A stretch of 33,213 nucleotides of DNA from a virus. Numbering within the stretch: position 1 is the first letter of the stretch; each line of letters begins with the position of its first letter. This document shows, one piece after another, positions 31,430 through 33,213 of the stretch. The notes below the pieces were generated by a model. That model saw only the letters and a list, made by a program, of their open reading frames with translations. It made no database searches and had not been told where the DNA came from. Where the stretch lies: positions 1 to 33,213 of IMG/VR virus record IMGVR_UViG_3300006027_000025. One strand, 5' to 3'. A program made the position numbers and the translations under genes.

Positions 31430-32493
31430 TACGAGGTCTCCTTAGCGAGTTGCCTCGCGTACTGTTCCGGGGTTAAACCCAGTCTCTTAGCGAGAGAGAT
31501 CTGAGTAGCCGTTAACCGTAATTTGCGCGGTTTAGCACCGTTACTCCTTGCGGAGGGTGCCACCACCGACGAGGGCTGACCGGCAGTCACGGATGCGTCA
31601 CGGCTATATGATTCGCCTTTATCCTGCCAGTCGTATTCTGGAAACGCGCTTCTTAGGCGCGAATCAATCTGTCTGAAGTACTCAGCACTATTGGGCTGAA
31701 TACCTCTTTTAATCAATGCTGCATGGGTTCCATACGCAAGGCTAGTCATTTCTTCATAGCCTTCCTGCATAAACCACGAGTTGCGACCCGCCCAATCTTC
31801 CGCTTCAGGGCTTACCTGAGGCTCTGGTTGAGCTTGCTGCGCCACGCTTTGTGCTGCTTGTTGTGCAATCTGTTGTTGTTGCCAAGCTTCTACCTGCTGC
31901 TCTCGCTGCGCTTGATTAGAGGCTAGGTTGTTCTCATACCTCTCTGCCTCGCCAAACTCAGCTTGTGCTCGATTTAGGCTTTCTTGAGCCGAGATAAGTC
32001 GATCTGTGTCGCCTTCCTCGTATGCCTGCTTGTAATTATTACGAGCATCTTGCAGTGAAAGTTCCGCCTTAGCCTTAATCTGAGCTACCAAGGCTGCTTC
32101 GCCTCGATTGATTAGGGCTTCATTCTCTTGATTACGCTTGTTTAACTGCTCCGCGACCCGTACCGCTTCTTCCCGCATACGCTCTGCTGCTTCACGCTTC
32201 CTGCGCTCTTCATGCTGCTCGTATCGAAGCTTGTTGATTCGCTTCTGTACCTTGTCGCTGTATCCAGCAAGCTCTTCATCATCATCGTCAATACCGACAG
32301 AAGTATCCGAAGCCTCTGCCTTTGGCGGCCTACGATCTTCTTCAGTCCTTTCATCAATGACTTCAAGCTCGAACTCACCCTGCTCTTCGGGAGACTCGCT
32401 AGATTTTTTACCAATCTGCGTCTTGATGCCAAAGAACTTATCCTCAGAACTCATGGGCTGTTCTGGTTGTACGTCCATTTCTGCTTCACTCAT
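31429..32493 (-). CDS. Scaffold protein (354 aa)
   Basis: It is acidic in the first 80 residues, then a long coiled coil (about 80-220) with KVQKRINKLRYEQHEERRK and many Gln/Glu residues. Residues about 300-350 carry a basic helical tail (KPRKLRLTATQISLAKRLG, then LTPEQYARQL), which in podovirus scaffolds binds the capsid protein. It lies two genes before the major capsid gene. No protease motif is seen, so scaffold removal may be passive. It starts in an ATGA overlap with the GroES-like gene. Confidence 0.75.
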   Translation of the reverse strand: MSEAEMDVQPEQPMSSEDKFFGIKTQIGKKSSESPEEQGEFELEVIDERTEEDRRPPKAEASDTSVGIDDDDEELAGYSDKVQKRINKLRYEQHEERRKREAAERMREEAVRVAEQLNKRNQENEALINRGEAALVAQIKAKAELSLQDARNNYKQAYEEGDTDRLISAQESLNRAQAEFGEAERYENNLASNQAQREQQVEAWQQQQIAQQAAQSVAQQAQPEPQVSPEAEDWAGRNSWFMQEGYEEMTSLAYGTHAALIKRGIQPNSAEYFRQIDSRLRSAFPEYDWQDKGESYSRDASVTAGQPSSVVAPSARSNGAKPRKLRLTATQISLAKRLGLTPEQYARQLAKETS

Positions 32494-32867
32494 ACCTTAA
32501 TAATCCCCCTTGGATCTTCTACGACGGCCTCTACGGAGTCATCGTTGATTAATCGAAACTCTTTTCCATGAACCTTGAATCTAGTTCCAGAGTAAGAGCG
32601 CATGATTATCCAGTCGCCCTCGTTACAGTAAGGGCCATTAGGGAACCGACTAGGGTCATTGTAAGCATCTGCTCCCATCTTGAGAACCATGCCGACAATA
32701 GACCCTACTTCCTCATCGTGCAGAGTGGTTGCAGCCTTTAGGATGCCGCCCTCAGTTTTTTCGTCGGGGTTTGGTAAAGCAATTAACAGTTTGTAGCCTT
32801 GCGGCTCAGGCAACTGATTAGCCTTGCGGGATTCATCTGTCCCGATATCTTCTAATGCTTCAGACAT
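32490..32867 (-). CDS. groES: GroES-like co-chaperonin (Cpn10 fold) (125 aa)
   Basis: Residues about 22-124 match the GroES fold: GYKLLIALPNPDEKTEGGIL at the start, where the Thr/Glu/Gly-rich stretch is the mobile-loop position, IVGMVLKMGADAYNDPSRF, GDWIIMRSYSGTRF, and a C-terminal VEAVVEDPRGI. It would cap host GroEL to fold capsid or scaffold proteins. Compared with bacterial GroES it has a longer N-terminus (about 20 residues). AAGGAAAG precedes the ATG. Confidence 0.85.
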   Translation of the reverse strand: MSEALEDIGTDESRKANQLPEPQGYKLLIALPNPDEKTEGGILKAATTLHDEEVGSIVGMVLKMGADAYNDPSRFPNGPYCNEGDWIIMRSYSGTRFKVHGKEFRLINDDSVEAVVEDPRGIIKV

Positions 32868-32910
32868 TAGCTTTCCTTTCGCACTGGAAATTAGCGTCCA
32901 GAGTCGCTTG

Positions 32911-32927
32911 CGTTACCTGACGTAACG
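32911..32927 (-). other. Short hairpin next to the stop of the 65-aa gene
   Basis: CGTTAC pairs with GTAACG over a five-base loop; the stop codon of the 65-aa gene directly adjoins it. No U-run follows, so it is not a clear terminator. It might stabilise the mRNA end or be chance. Confidence 0.3.
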
Positions 32928-33125
32928 TTATTCAGACTCGTACTTTTCAGCCAAGTCTAGAATCTCTCTCTCAGCGATGGCTAAACCTTCAATGATTCCA
33001 CACAACTTAGTGTACTCACTGTAGTCTTTACACGCGCCACCGCTAATGAAGTCTGCATATTCGTTCATTTTTTCGCGCAGGTTACCCTGCATGTACTGGA
33101 ATACGTTCTGAGAACTACTTGTCAT
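32928..33125 (-). CDS. Small helical protein (65 aa)
   Basis: I use the ATG at 33125, reading MTSSSQNVFQYM, since the ORF ten codons longer overlaps the upstream gene more heavily. Helices with GNLREKMNEYADFISGG and KLCGIIEGLAIAEREILDLAE are typical of small conserved proteins near portal genes in marine phages. No motif or TM. It overlaps the upstream partial gene by 11 bases. Function unknown. Confidence 0.6.
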   Translation of the reverse strand: MTSSSQNVFQYMQGNLREKMNEYADFISGGACKDYSEYTKLCGIIEGLAIAEREILDLAEKYESE

Positions 33126-33213
33126 CAAGCGCATCCTGCACAAAATCAAGGCCAAGCTTGAATCCTTCTAGCTGCTGCTCACTTTCGTCTTGCGACAGCT
33201 TGACCGCGATTCG
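33115..33213 (-). CDS. C-terminal fragment of an unknown protein (partial)
   Basis: The frame ends at the TAG at 33117-33115. The visible 32 residues end QLEGFKLGLDFVQDALDDK and are acidic and helical. The rest lies outside the window. It could be the C-terminus of a portal-operon gene, but this cannot be seen. Confidence 0.6.
   Translation of the reverse strand, partial: RIAVKLSQDESEQQLEGFKLGLDFVQDALDDK

Noticed and set aside
1-33213. tRNA, integrase and attachment sites
   Set aside because: None was seen by eye; no lysogeny genes are present in the window.

Overview
The window is part of a tailed-phage genome, most likely a podovirus-type marine phage. The evidence is a continuous run of about 46 overlapping, single-strand (minus) genes with head, portal-adaptor, tail-nozzle, tail-fibre, lysis and internal-virion functions, no tRNA or rRNA, and no chromosomal housekeeping genes. 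By gene content (GroES-like protein, scaffold, HK97-fold capsid, P22 gp4-like and gp10-like tail proteins, small DUF5872/DUF6321-type basic proteins, huge internal proteins) it resembles uncultured marine phages. The host is not identified. A COQ4-family gene and a parS-like palindrome hint at a ubiquinone-using, ParABS-containing proteobacterium, but that is inference. Because everything reads leftwards, the order of expression runs from base 33213 down to base 1. REGION 1 (33213-29436), head morphogenesis: a partial unknown gene, a small gene, a GroES-like co-chaperonin, a scaffold, a conserved head gene, a decoration-like protein and the major capsid protein. The capsid gene is followed by a strong intrinsic terminator and a perfect 16-bp parS-like palindrome. 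REGION 2 (29337-25171), head completion: two beta-rich virion proteins, four tandem tiny very basic proteins, a P22 gp4-like tail accessory factor, a small protein, an SU10-type adaptor and two further small proteins. REGION 3 (25160-19410), fibres and unknown accessory genes: a protein with about 17 TGV-x-x-TG motifs, a fibre-like protein, a 392-aa Thr/Ser-rich tetrapeptide-repeat protein, a tiny coiled-coil protein, a GT-B glycosyltransferase-like protein and several unknowns. REGION 4 (19413-14787), a lysis and membrane block: several small membrane proteins, including an overlapping ORF pair and an EF-hand two-TM holin-like protein, then an i-spanin/o-spanin pair. Inserted before the endolysin is a cassette of three enzymes: a radical SAM/SPASM-like protein, a COQ4-family protein with an intact HDxxH-x11-E motif, and a 2OG-Fe(II) oxygenase. 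REGION 5 (14783-1), tail nozzle and ejectosome: a Gln/Pro/Gly-rich protein, the nozzle protein, small virion proteins, several large internal or ejection proteins, and a giant polyvalent protein of more than 1765 residues that runs off the left edge and carries an HExxH metallopeptidase motif. Nearly all genes overlap or abut, often as ATGA or TAATG, so translational coupling must dominate. The most unusual content is the radical SAM-COQ4-2OG trio between spanins and endolysin, the Thr-rich repeat fibre next to a glycosyltransferase-like gene, and the parS-like site behind the capsid gene.
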